In this document: one piece after another, positions 28,065 to 36,800 of the stretch | Position numbering within the stretch: position 1 is the first letter of the stretch | Layout of the letters: each line of letters begins with the position of its first letter | Source of the DNA: Pseudomonas sp. efr-133-TYG-5 | GTDB lineage: Bacteria; Pseudomonadota; Gammaproteobacteria; Pseudomonadales; Pseudomonadaceae | NCBI RefSeq assembly: GCF_030209175.1 | Contig: NZ_JARVSM010000001.1 | Span: 372,001 to 436,000 of the forward strand | DNA length: 64,000 nucleotides | Reading direction: 5' to 3' | Notes under the pieces: model-generated | Told to the model about the DNA's origin: nothing | The model's database searches: none | The model's input: the letters and a program-made list of their open reading frames with translations, nothing else | Translations under genes and position numbers: made by a program

Positions 28065-28988
28065 ATGATCAGCAGCTTCGCACTGAGCCATGGCGCGTTG
28101 CAGCGAGTCGAGCGACTCGATGCGCCGGTGATGTTGTTCAGTCATCCGGATGCCGCCGAGCGCGATTTGCTGCAGACACATTTCAAGGTCGACGAACACG
28201 CGCTGGCCTCGGCGCTGGACCCGGATGAAGTCTCGCGCATCGAGTTTCACCCCGACCACCTGTTCCTGATCTGGAAACGCCCGGAAAACTATTCCGGCGG
28301 CGGTAGCCTGGCGTTCGAGGTGTCGTCCTGCGGCCTGTTGTTCGCGCCGGGGCAACTGCTGGTGATTGCTACCGACGATACGCCGCTGCATGGCCTCGGC
28401 ACACGGCAGCCGCTGAACACGCCATTGGATGTGCTGCTTGACCTGCTGTTCAACAACATCCATCACTATCTCGGGCACTTGAAGGTGATCAAACTGGTCG
28501 CCCGCGAGTTGCAGCAGAAATTCAACGCTTCGATGCAAAACCAGCATTTGGTGCAGATGTTCAACCTCAGTGAAAGCCTGATCTATTACATCAATGCGCT
28601 GCACAGCAACGGCGCAGTCCTCACCCGGCTGCGCAACCACGCGGAAAAACAACAGTTCAGCAGCGAGGCGCTGGGGTTGATCGATGACCTGATCATCGAG
28701 AACAACCAGTGCTACAAACAGGCGGAAATCTATTCCACGGTGTTTTCCGGCCTGATCGACGCGCGCGGCAACCTGATGAACAACAGCATGAACAATCTGC
28801 TGCGCAAGCTGACGTTGATCAACGTGGTGTTCCTGCCGCTGAACCTGATCGCGAGCATTGGCGGCATGTCGGAGTTCAGCATGATGACCGCCGGTACGCC
28901 GTGGTGGGTGTCATACCCGTTGTTTCTGGCCGCGATGCTGCTGGGGGCCGGCGGGATGCTGTTGGGGCTCAGGTGTCTGGCGAAGTAG
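28065..28988 (+). CDS. CorA-family divalent metal transporter
   Basis: 307 residues. A soluble N-terminal domain is followed by long helices (about 150-240) and two C-terminal membrane segments (LINVVFLPLNLIASIGGM and WVSYPLFLAAMLLGAGGMLL), the CorA layout. The usual GMN selectivity motif at the pore mouth reads GMS (IGGMSEFSMM). It starts 7 bases after the ligase stop, so it is probably in the same operon; why a transporter is there is unclear. Mg2+, Co2+ or Zn2+ cannot be told apart from sequence. Confidence 0.85.
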   Translation: MISSFALSHGALQRVERLDAPVMLFSHPDAAERDLLQTHFKVDEHALASALDPDEVSRIEFHPDHLFLIWKRPENYSGGGSLAFEVSSCGLLFAPGQLLVIATDDTPLHGLGTRQPLNTPLDVLLDLLFNNIHHYLGHLKVIKLVARELQQKFNASMQNQHLVQMFNLSESLIYYINALHSNGAVLTRLRNHAEKQQFSSEALGLIDDLIIENNQCYKQAEIYSTVFSGLIDARGNLMNNSMNNLLRKLTLINVVFLPLNLIASIGGMSEFSMMTAGTPWWVSYPLFLAAMLLGAGGMLLGLRCLAK

Positions 28989-29023
28989 CTTGTGCGAGTG
29001 ATGAGCAGAGCGGCCAGCCTGCC

Positions 29024-29036
29024 GTTGTGACACAAC
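29024..29036. promoter_or_regulatory. Short palindrome upstream of the ilvA-type promoter
   Basis: GTTGTG-A-CACAAC is a perfect 13-bp palindrome lying 7 bases before a TTGACT -35 box. It could be an operator. There is no further evidence. Confidence 0.35.
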
Positions 29037-29043
29037 ATGAGCA

Positions 29044-29073
29044 TTGACTTGCCAGCCGTCTGCGGGCTAATTT
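29044..29073 (+). promoter_or_regulatory. Candidate sigma70 promoter for leader and threonine dehydratase
   Basis: TTGACT (29044-29049) and TAATTT (29068-29073) are 18 bases apart. The transcript would begin around 29080, right at the leader-peptide ATG, so the leader might be translated from a nearly leaderless RNA. Confidence 0.45.
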
Positions 29074-29080
29074 CCACTCC

Positions 29081-29146
29081 ATGACTTCCACCGTATTGCG
29101 CTGCCAGCCAAGCATTATTACCGCCATTCCTCATTTGGCGGGCTAG
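29081..29146 (+). CDS. Putative Ile-codon leader peptide
   Basis: A 21-codon frame starting MTSTVLRCQPSIITAI and ending in TAG. It carries two adjacent ATT codons and a third ATT four codons from the first. It is followed at once by a terminator, then by the threonine dehydratase gene, whose pathway product is isoleucine. A 15-codon frame starting at 29037 ends in an ATGA overlap with it. No clear ribosome site is seen, so translation is an inference. Confidence 0.5.
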   Translation: MTSTVLRCQPSIITAIPHLAG

Positions 29147-29186
29147 CTCACGACTGCAGCACCCAACCCGCCCTAGAGGCGGGTTT
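29121..29186 (+). promoter_or_regulatory. Putative transcription attenuator before threonine dehydratase
   Basis: Four complementary blocks lie in order: CCGCCA (29121-29126), TGGCGGG (29136-29142), CCCGCC (29167-29172) and GGCGGG (29178-29183). Blocks 1:2 or 2:3 or 3:4 can pair. Pair 3:4 extends to AACCCGCC/GGCGGGTT followed by TTTTC, a terminator. A ribosome stalled on the ATT ATT codons (29114-29119) would cover block 1 and free block 2 to pair with 3, preventing termination. Confidence 0.6.
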
Positions 29187-29231
29187 TCACTTTCTGTCTC
29201 CGGGGTTTTGATCAAGCGTCAGGAGACGATC

Positions 29232-30245
29232 ATGCCGTACACCCCCGAACAGCAAACCCTGCTCGAGCACTACGTAAAGAAGATCCTCGCCGCGCCGGTG
29301 TACGACGTCGCCGTGCGCACGCCGCTGCAAGCCGCTCCGGCCTTGTCCGAAACGCTGGGCAACCGCATTCTGCTCAAGCGTGAAGACCTGCAGCCGACGT
29401 TCTCCTTCAAGATTCGCGGTGCCTACAACCGCCTGGTGCAGTTGAGCGACGAGCAGAAAGCGCTTGGCGTGATCACCGCTTCGGCGGGCAATCACGCCCA
29501 GGGAGTGGCGCTGGCGGCGCGGGAGCTGGGAATCGCCGCGACCATCGTCATGCCGGCGACCACCCCTGAACTGAAAGTGCTCGGCGTGCGCAGTCGCGGC
29601 GCCGAGGCGTTGCTGCACGGCGCAAGCTTTCCATTTGCCCTGACGCATGCCCTGCAACTGGCCGTGCAGAGCGGGCGGACTTTCGTCTCCCCGTTCGATG
29701 ATCCGGACGTGATCGCGGGGCAGGGCACCGTCGCCATGGAAATCCTGCGTCAGCATCAAGGGCCGCTGGACGCAATATTCGTCCCGGTGGGCGGTGGCGG
29801 ATTGATCGCCGGTATCGCCGCGTACGTCAAATACCTGCGGCCGCAGGTACGGATCATCGGTGTCGAGTCGGAGCACTCGGCGTGCTTGCAGGCCGCCATG
29901 CAGGCCGGAGCGCGCGTGGTGCTGCCCGAAGTCGGCACATTCGCCGATGGGGTGGCGGTGGCGCAGATCGGCGCGTTCGGTTTTGAAGTCTGCCGCTTTT
30001 GTGTGGATGAGGTGATCACCGTCAGCAATGACGAGCTGTGCGCTGCGATCAAGAACATCTACGACGACACCCGCTCCATCACCGAACCTTCCGGTGCATT
30101 GGCGGTAGCCGGGATCAAGCAGTATGTGGCGCGAACCGCTGCACGCGGGCAAACCCTGGTAGCGATCGACTCGGGGGCGAACATCAATTTCGATAGCCTG
30201 CGCCATGTCGCCGAGCGCGCCGCGGCATGCGGCGTCCCGGCGTAA
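29232..30245 (+). CDS. Threonine ammonia-lyase, catalytic domain only
   Basis: 337 residues. PLP-dependent fold II enzyme that deaminates threonine to 2-oxobutanoate, the first step to isoleucine. PLP lysine K60 lies in SFKIRGAYNR, the phosphate-binding loop is VGGGGLIAG, and ASAGNHAQGVA is conserved. Biosynthetic IlvA has about 500 residues with C-terminal ACT-like domains for isoleucine feedback; these are absent here. AGGAGA precedes the ATG at 29232. A second, full-length ilvA may exist elsewhere in the genome (inference). Expression may be set by the attenuator at 29121-29186. Confidence 0.92.
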   Translation: MPYTPEQQTLLEHYVKKILAAPVYDVAVRTPLQAAPALSETLGNRILLKREDLQPTFSFKIRGAYNRLVQLSDEQKALGVITASAGNHAQGVALAARELGIAATIVMPATTPELKVLGVRSRGAEALLHGASFPFALTHALQLAVQSGRTFVSPFDDPDVIAGQGTVAMEILRQHQGPLDAIFVPVGGGGLIAGIAAYVKYLRPQVRIIGVESEHSACLQAAMQAGARVVLPEVGTFADGVAVAQIGAFGFEVCRFCVDEVITVSNDELCAAIKNIYDDTRSITEPSGALAVAGIKQYVARTAARGQTLVAIDSGANINFDSLRHVAERAAACGVPA

Positions 30246-30251
30246 TGGCGG

Positions 30252-30557
30252 TCAGGGCAGCAGCGGACGCAGGAAACTGCGTTCGTAGCTGACAATGAAC
30301 TTCTTCTCCACCAGATCGGCCACCAGCGCGACGCTTTCCGGATCGGTCAGAGCGATATGGCGATAGCTTTCGTAGTCTGCCAGCGAGGGAAAACTGAACA
30401 GACAGTAGGCGATGTTGCTCGCGCCCTCGGAGGGCAGGAAGTAACCGTGATGGGTGCCGCCCAGTCGCTCGACGATGCCAAGCCATGCCTTGGCGTAGGC
30501 TTCGAACTCGGTCAACTGGTACGGATCGATCACGTATCTGACGTGGCAGGTGATCAC
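30252..30557 (-). CDS. NIPSNAP-family small protein
   Basis: 101 residues starting with GTG (MITCHVRYVIDPYQL). It has the NIPSNAP/ferredoxin-like pattern with GGTHHGYFLPSEG and YCLFSFPSLADYESYR. AGGAG lies 6 bases before the GTG; the ATG two bases upstream of it runs straight into TGA. Such proteins are small dimers, often near enzymes; function not known. It is convergent with the threonine dehydratase gene. Confidence 0.8.
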   Translation of the reverse strand: MITCHVRYVIDPYQLTEFEAYAKAWLGIVERLGGTHHGYFLPSEGASNIAYCLFSFPSLADYESYRHIALTDPESVALVADLVEKKFIVSYERSFLRPLLP

Positions 30558-30575
30558 ATGCGACTCCTGTGCAGG

Positions 30576-31058
30576 TTATTCCTGAATGGCGGTGCCGACC
30601 TTGTCCGACGCCGACCAGATGCGGTAACGCACTTCGATGTCCTGCGGCGCGTAGATCACCAGCGGTAACTTGCTGTTGTAACGCAGCAAGAAGCCGTCAC
30701 CCACGACGGGAACGAATTTGCGGGTTTTCTTGCCGTCGGGGCAGGCCATCATCGTACTCATCGGGCCGATGACCTTTTCCAGGCGATAGAACGGATAGCC
30801 CCAGCCCTCGAGGTTCTTCTCATCGAGAACACCACCCAGACGCTGGCGATTGCAATCGACCTCAAGCGTTTTGCCAGCGATTAGCTCGACCTTGAAGTTT
30901 TCTTCCTCAGACTGTTGCGGCAGATAGATCACCTGGCGGCTGAAGCCAGCCTCGGCTTTCGGATACGGCGCGGTATCTTCGAGTTTGGCCGCGTGGACAA
31001 GGGTGGACAGGCTGGCGATCAGCAGCCCGGTGGTCGCGTAGACGCGTAAAGAACCCAT
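30576..31058 (-). CDS. eco: Ecotin, periplasmic serine protease inhibitor
   Basis: 160 residues with a signal peptide ([18 protein letters not shown]). The mature part follows E. coli ecotin closely: [40 protein letters not shown] and the reactive loop [13 protein letters not shown], where the P1 methionine lies. Two cysteines for the disulphide are present. Ecotin inhibits trypsin-fold proteases and neutrophil elastase. AGGAGG before the ATG at 31058 fixes the start. Confidence 0.95.
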   Translation of the reverse strand: MGSLRVYATTGLLIASLSTLVHAAKLEDTAPYPKAEAGFSRQVIYLPQQSEEENFKVELIAGKTLEVDCNRQRLGGVLDEKNLEGWGYPFYRLEKVIGPMSTMMACPDGKKTRKFVPVVGDGFLLRYNSKLPLVIYAPQDIEVRYRIWSASDKVGTAIQE

Positions 31059-31423
31059 TGAAGCCTCCTGGCGGGTGTAATGTGGTTGCTGGGCATTCTT
31101 ACCTTCACGGGTAACGAATGCAAACCAGCGTCGAGTTGCAAATTGCAGTGTCCAGCAGGGCGCTTCTTGCATTTTGCAAATAGCAAAATAATGGCCAAGC
31201 CGCCAAGTGCCTGATTTTATTAGGGTCGAAATGACCCGATGAAAGGCATGTTTTATGCGTCTGTTTGGTGCAGCGCACCGGGTTCGGGCGCCTACACTCC
31301 AATGGGCATCTCGCCGTACAACTGCTTGCCGCGTCCAGGGAAACAACGGGGGCACACCCGTGAAGGGGCAGCAACAGCGGTGAATACTTGATTGGCAGTC
31401 TCACAGTAAGGAGAGGGTTCGCC

Positions 31424-31693
31424 ATGTTTCTGTCTGCCTTGGAACTTCGTAACATCATTGAAAGCAGTTTTCTGCCGAAACGCTGCCAGTGCACGCTGTC
31501 GCCAGACTTGTCGATGACCGTAAAAGTCTTCGGCGATCACCAGACCGATCAGGTCGAGTTGCAGGTCAGTGGCATTGATGCCAGTCATTTGAACGGCTGT
31601 CGCGAGATCAACGAATTGATCGCGGGGCTGCGTTCCGACCTGGCCCAGCAAGCCACACCGCATCACTACAGTCCGCGATCCAGAGCCATTTAA
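31424..31693 (+). CDS. DUF1652 family protein
   Basis: 89 residues. The MFLSALELRNIIESSFLPKR start, the CQCTLSPDLSMTVKVF strand and the INELIAGLRSDL helix are those of DUF1652, a small Pseudomonas-specific family of unknown function. AAGGAGAG precedes the ATG at 31424. Its stop overlaps the 3' end of the convergent membrane protein gene by four bases. Confidence 0.85.
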   Translation: MFLSALELRNIIESSFLPKRCQCTLSPDLSMTVKVFGDHQTDQVELQVSGIDASHLNGCREINELIAGLRSDLAQQATPHHYSPRSRAI

Positions 31694-32088
31694 CCGACCG
31701 TTTCAGTCAGTTCGACCGTCACGCGCCGGGCCTGCACATAACCAAGGCCCAGCGCGAGCTCGACCAGCACCGCGAGCAGAATCCCGGGGCCGGCATGACC
31801 GTTGAGCCATTCTGCAAAACCCAGCATCGCCAATCCGAAACAACCGACGATAAACCCGCTGCTCAGGGCGTTTCGCGCCATCGACGGCGGTGCATTGCGC
31901 ACCAGATAGAACATCACGCCCAACGCCGCGAACAGCACCGCACTGCGGCGTGCGACAAACCCTGCCGCGCTCGAATACTCGATGCTCCAGATCGCCAGCA
32001 ACCCGTCTGGCAAAAAGCCCCAGACCAGGGCCAGCAAGAAACACAGAGAAGAAGTGATGCCCGACAACGTGCGAAATGACAACTGCAT
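31690..32088 (-). CDS. Four-helix inner-membrane protein, unknown function
   Basis: 132 residues with four predicted membrane segments (SSLCFLLALVWGFLPDGLLA; SAVLFAALGVMFYLV; SSGFIVGCFGLAMLGFAEWL; ILLAVLVELALGLGYV). AAGGACTCG lies before the ATG at 32088. I do not recognise a family with known function. The gene is followed by the DUF2790 gene upstream on the same strand, 90 bases away. Confidence 0.7.
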   Translation of the reverse strand: MQLSFRTLSGITSSLCFLLALVWGFLPDGLLAIWSIEYSSAAGFVARRSAVLFAALGVMFYLVRNAPPSMARNALSSGFIVGCFGLAMLGFAEWLNGHAGPGILLAVLVELALGLGYVQARRVTVELTETVG

Positions 32089-32178
32089 GGCGAGTCCTTG
32101 CGGCAGTAAGAAGAGTCCCGAGCATACCCGCGCAGCCCCCTCTACGCCTACCGCAAAGCCGCAAATCAGAGCTTTCCT

Positions 32179-32448
32179 TCAGTTTTGATAACTGCACGCG
32201 TCAGACAATTTCCGATAGCTGATCTCCTCGGGTTTTCCAGTGTTGTCGATGTACTTCATATCGGCAGTGACCACCTTGCAATCCAGCGTCTGCGGCTCGG
32301 TCAACGACACCACCTTCGCCACATGCAGCGGCATGCCGTACTGGTAGGGAACGGCTTTGGAGGTCCCGGCGGTGTCATTGGCCTGAGCCAGGCCAGTGAA
32401 GGCAGTGCAGGCGAGGGTGGTGGTGAGCAGAAGCGTGCGAATATTCAT
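32179..32448 (-). CDS. DUF2790 family exported small protein
   Basis: 89 residues. A signal peptide (LLLTTTLACTAFTGLAQA) precedes the DUF2790 core YQYGMPLHVAKVVSL, then LDCKVVTADMKYIDNTG and a C-terminal cysteine (SDACSYQN). Two cysteines could form a disulphide. This small periplasmic family is expanded in Pseudomonas and its role is mostly unknown. GGGAG precedes the ATG at 32448. Confidence 0.85.
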   Translation of the reverse strand: MNIRTLLLTTTLACTAFTGLAQANDTAGTSKAVPYQYGMPLHVAKVVSLTEPQTLDCKVVTADMKYIDNTGKPEEISYRKLSDACSYQN

Positions 32449-32690
32449 GAATCTGACTCCCGTGCGACGGAATGAGCGTTCGGCGCAATACCGCCGAACC
32501 TGCCGCACTCGGCGTCAGCCCGGGGCTGAGGTGTGCGGTTCAGTAGAGTCTTTGACCACGGCGTTAAGCGAGGGTTAACCGGGCTGAACGCCGACTGTCT
32601 GGGCGGGGATTGTTTCGAAGGGCGTCTCGGCGAATTCCATCGGGAATAACTTTCCGATCGATGAGGACGCGAAGCTCAGTGCAGAAGTTG

Positions 32691-33245
32691 CTATTTCAGA
32701 TCAATGACTTTGAATCCTTTTTCATCGGGCGCCGTATTCATTCCTTTGGGTTCCTCCGACTGGCCTTTTGGGGTGATGTAGTCGTAGACGATAAATTTTT
32801 CGGGAATTTCATAGCCTTCGTTGGGGATGACCAGCCGCATATTTCGAGCATTCAGGTACAGAAAGACCGGCAGGGCCTTTTCGGCAAAATCAATGCGCTC
32901 CAGCGTTCCGCTCTCTGGATTCTTGCGTAAAGCGGCGCCCTTCAAGTAGGGAGAACCATAGTTCATGGCGTATATCAAACCGGAGCCCGTGCATTTTGCC
33001 AATGCAATTTCACCTACGAAATCCGAGTCGGGAATGTCAGTGAAGGCACTTTCTGTCTGGTTGTCGATTTTGACGAACAGTCGCTTCCCGTCCTCACTTG
33101 AAGTGGACAAAAGTGAAGCAGTGGTTCCATCTGAAAGCGGGCAATCCAGTAGCGCTGTCTTCGTTTCAGCAAAAGCAGGAAGACACGCGAGCGCAAAAAT
33201 GAGACTAAACCAAAACTTTTTTATTTCTTGATTACCAAGAGCCAT
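32691..33245 (-). CDS. Exported small protein, candidate T6SS immunity
   Basis: 184 residues from the ATG at 33245 (MALGNQEIKKFWFSLIFALA), with a signal peptide ending near AFAE and a soluble mature part (KTALLDCPLSDGTTASLLS). No family is recognised. The start overlaps the previous gene's end by 14 bases and lacks a good ribosome site, so translational coupling is likely; a nearby TTG is possible. It is the third gene of the vgrG-lipase cassette and sits in the same AT-richer DNA. Immunity is inferred only from position and export. Confidence 0.65.
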   Translation of the reverse strand: MALGNQEIKKFWFSLIFALACLPAFAETKTALLDCPLSDGTTASLLSTSSEDGKRLFVKIDNQTESAFTDIPDSDFVGEIALAKCTGSGLIYAMNYGSPYLKGAALRKNPESGTLERIDFAEKALPVFLYLNARNMRLVIPNEGYEIPEKFIVYDYITPKGQSEEPKGMNTAPDEKGFKVIDLK

Positions 33246-33885
33246 ACGGCACGCCGAATTTATCAACATAGGCTTTCGACACTGCGGAAAGTGGCCGATG
33301 CTTTCCTCCGGACTCTCCTTCGTAAGGACCGCGTGGATCAATTTCAGCTTGAACTCGAGTAATTTCAACGGGGGGCAGGCATGGGCCGAGAGCCCAGAGT
33401 TTGGCAACGCCACCTGGAGCAAGTCCGATGACCAAAGCTTCTCGATAAGCAGCAATCCATTTTCCATCGGCAGCGCAGTAGGCTTGCTCCTCTTTTCGCA
33501 TGACTTCCCTAGCCGACTCAGGGACGTCTATGCTCATCTGATAGGTTTGAGGTTCAACCAAGGACTGCCACCGGACGTAGATTTTTTTGGGGAGGTCTGC
33601 GCCTGTGACATATTTCCCTTTGCCCCAACCGGGTTTTACCGGCCAGCCCTTTGGATCTCCTGAATTGCCAGGAGGATTTTGTATTGCTGCATTACCGCTC
33701 ATCGCGCGCCTGTAAACTTGGCCTTTGATGTCTACAACGTCAGCCGTCTCGATCCAGACCTCCATATAGCTTGGGGACGAAAAACCCAAGCGCCACGCTT
33801 CATAAGGTAGTGATGCGCTATGTGCGAAATTGAAAATTCCAAGAAAAAATAGAATGAAGGTGGTTTTTAAACAGTAGTTATTCAT
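33232..33885 (-). CDS. DUF2931 family exported protein, candidate lipase immunity
   Basis: 217 residues with a signal peptide (TTFILFFLGIFNFAHSAS). The mature part (LPYEAWRLGFSSPSYMEVW, IYVRWQSLVEPQTYQMSIDV, DPRGPYEGESGGKHRP) resembles DUF2931 proteins, which are often encoded next to type VI lipase effectors. The start overlaps the end of the vgrG-lipase gene by 8 bases, so it is made with the toxin. A periplasmic site fits protection from a phospholipase that acts on membranes from the periplasm (inference). Confidence 0.8.
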   Translation of the reverse strand: MNNYCLKTTFILFFLGIFNFAHSASLPYEAWRLGFSSPSYMEVWIETADVVDIKGQVYRRAMSGNAAIQNPPGNSGDPKGWPVKPGWGKGKYVTGADLPKKIYVRWQSLVEPQTYQMSIDVPESAREVMRKEEQAYCAADGKWIAAYREALVIGLAPGGVAKLWALGPCLPPVEITRVQAEIDPRGPYEGESGGKHRPLSAVSKAYVDKFGVPYGSW

Positions 33886-36800
33886 TAGGATGAACCGTTC
33901 TCAGATTGTTGTCCGTAGGACGATTAATGAATAGAACTTCCAAATCGCTATTGTTCATTCCTTTAGCAGCATTCCAGTTGTCGGACAAGTGGACGTAGCG
34001 TTGAAAAAGAAGCTCCTCTTGCTGAGCAGTCAATCCTGCGGTTGGGCTTTTGCCTAATGCATAGCTCATCAGTTTTTCAGAGATTGGGAGCAACTCGCTC
34101 GGTAGCGCAAGTCTCGGCTCCCCTTCGTCAATCTCATCAAACGGTACATCGTTATCAACGGCTAGTTGCCTCATGATTCGCAAATAGATCAAGGAGAGAT
34201 CGCTGCGAACCTCACGCTGACTGCTCACAGCCGCATAAACGTGTTTTTTTGGTGTTCGATCATCTCTTTCCCTGCTGGTGAAGGGGACTTCCCAAGTGCG
34301 CAGCTCAAGAGGAAGGTTGTATTGGGCCATTTGATCCTGCAAGCGTCGCAAATCCTGTTGTGCAAGTTTGTAGCTATTAGCCTCAGAAATCGGTGTTGAA
34401 CGGTCAACATCGCTCCGGCGTGGTTTGCTGACCAGTACGCGCTCCACTGCTTTGGGAAGATATCCGCCCCCCAGATCAGAATGCACGCCTGGCATGACGA
34501 TGTCGGCTGACCCTGCGCTATTCAAAGAGAAGTTGTAACGGCGCTCATTTCTCGCGACCAGGTGAACAATTTTCTTGGCGATTCCGGGAGGCAGGTAAAT
34601 ATTGATGCCTGGGTTTCTGGCGTTATGGCCCGTGAAGTCCCCAACCAAGGGATTCGCAATGGCCGCCACAGTGTCGTAGATTCCGATGAAGTTGATTGAG
34701 ACATCTGTCTTGGGTCGCCATTTGAACGCGTCGGTCAGTACTGGCGAACCAGCAGGCAGAGCCTTGGCAAGAAGGCTCTCTTGCCCTTTCATCACCTCGT
34801 TTGCAAAGTCCCTCGCAGCGGCAGAACCACGACTGAATCCAAAAATATCGAATTGAATTTCCTTAATGCGCTTATCTGGATTGTTACTTTGGAAGGCTCG
34901 GATCGCTTTTAAAATTTGTTGGGGGGTTTCTTCAACTCGTGTCCTGACCCCTTGGGCACCAAGTCCCGTGCCTTGTGAATAAACAGAGTCTTCAGCGGTG
35001 CTGCTTGTCCCGATTCCGTCGACGTAGATTGGCATGCTCGCCATTTCCGCATCTGCGGGAATTTCTTCGACCGACTGATCTATATACAGCTCATAAAGTC
35101 TGGCCACATTGCTGACGTCATTACCATAGCTGTTGTCCGGCGAACTTCCCTTGCCGTCATAACCGTAAGAAGCGCAAAACTTGCGAATTTCTTCCGCCAC
35201 GTCTTGCAGGTTTACGTCTGGCGCAAAGCAACCATAGACACGTTCGCTGTTACTACGGTTATTACCAGTTCCGTCGAAGAACATACCTAGCCGAAGGGTG
35301 ATGTCTTCAATTTCTACTTCTTCCTCTTCTTCTTCGAGCGTATCTTCCGCGGTAGTGGGCATAGTCTTGGTTGGTGCGACCTCAGGTGCTGCACTGAATT
35401 TTCCGATTGGAGGTGCACTAAGGAGGTTACCTTTTGCGTCTGCCGCCGCAAGTGCAGGAGTGAGAGGTGTCAAGATCGCGATCCCGGAACCCACACCCGG
35501 CCCACCGCCGGAATTGACCTTGACCTGCGCACCACTGATGGTCACGCCACCGGCATCGACCTTGACGAAGCTGCCGCCAGCCTTGGCGGTCAGTTCCATG
35601 CCGGCGTCCACGACGACTTTTTCGCCGGCGTGGTAATGAATTTCCGTGCCGGCCTCGACGAACTGCGCGGTGCCCACTTTCAGGTGACGGGTCACGCCCA
35701 CCGTGAGGTGGTCGTCGGCGCGGGTTTCGGTTTTGCGGTCGAGGTGGGTGATGCGGTGTTCTTCCACCCTGAACTCGCTCAGGGTGTTGGCCTCGACCGT
35801 GTCATGCCGCTCATTGCCGATGCGGATCTTCTGGTCGTGCTCGATGTTTTCGTCCCAATCGCGCTGGGCGTGGAGGTAGATCTGCTCCACGCCCTTTTTG
35901 TCTTCGATGCGAAATTCGTTGTAGCCCTTGCCGCCCGGGGAGCTGAGGGTCTTGAAGGTGCTGCGGGTCTTGTTCGCCGGCAGGTCGTAGGGGACGACGT
36001 TTTCCTTGTGGTACAGGCAGCCGGTGACCAGCGGCTGGTCGGGATCGCCTTCAAGGAAGGTGACCAGCACTTCCATGCCCACGCGCGGGATGGCGATGCC
36101 GCCGTAGGCACTGCCGGCCCAGCCGCTGGCGACGCGCAGCCAGCAGGTGGTCTGGTCGTTGGCCTGGCCGTCGCGATCCCAGTGGAACTGCACCTTGACC
36201 CGGCCGTACTCGTCGCAGTGGATTTCTTCACCGGGCGGGCCGGTGACGATGGCGGTCTGGCTGCCGAGGACCTTGGGTTTCGGGTGCTCGAGGGCAGGGC
36301 GGTAGTGCGCGTCCCACGGGGTGGCGAGGAAGCTGTTGCGGTAGCCCTGGTGGAAATCGCTTTTGTTGTCGGTGACGTCGCTGGTGACGTTCTCGCCCAG
36401 CACCTGCGGCTGTTTGCCTTCGTGGAAGACTTCCAGCAGCAGCCACAGGTCGTTCCACTCGGCGCGCGGGTGTTCGGCCAGGGTCAGGAAGTGGCCGCTG
36501 GTCAGGGTCGGTTCGTCACCTTTGCCTTCGGCGAGTTTGTAGTCGCTGCGATGGCGTTCCAGGGCGCGGGTGGAGAGGAACTTGCCGCGCTCGCGGGTGG
36601 TGAAGCGGCCGGGGTAATCGTAATCCTCGAGGTCCGGGGCGAACGCGGACTTGGCCGCGCCTTCGGGGAGGATCTTCGGTTTCTCGAAGTCGTAATCGCG
36701 ACGACTGACGCGGCTGGTGCGGGTTTCCAGGCGCAGGTTGAAGCGCTTGATCACCGGTTTGTCGGCGCTCATGCCGGAGTCTTGCTGGTAGCTCACGGCC

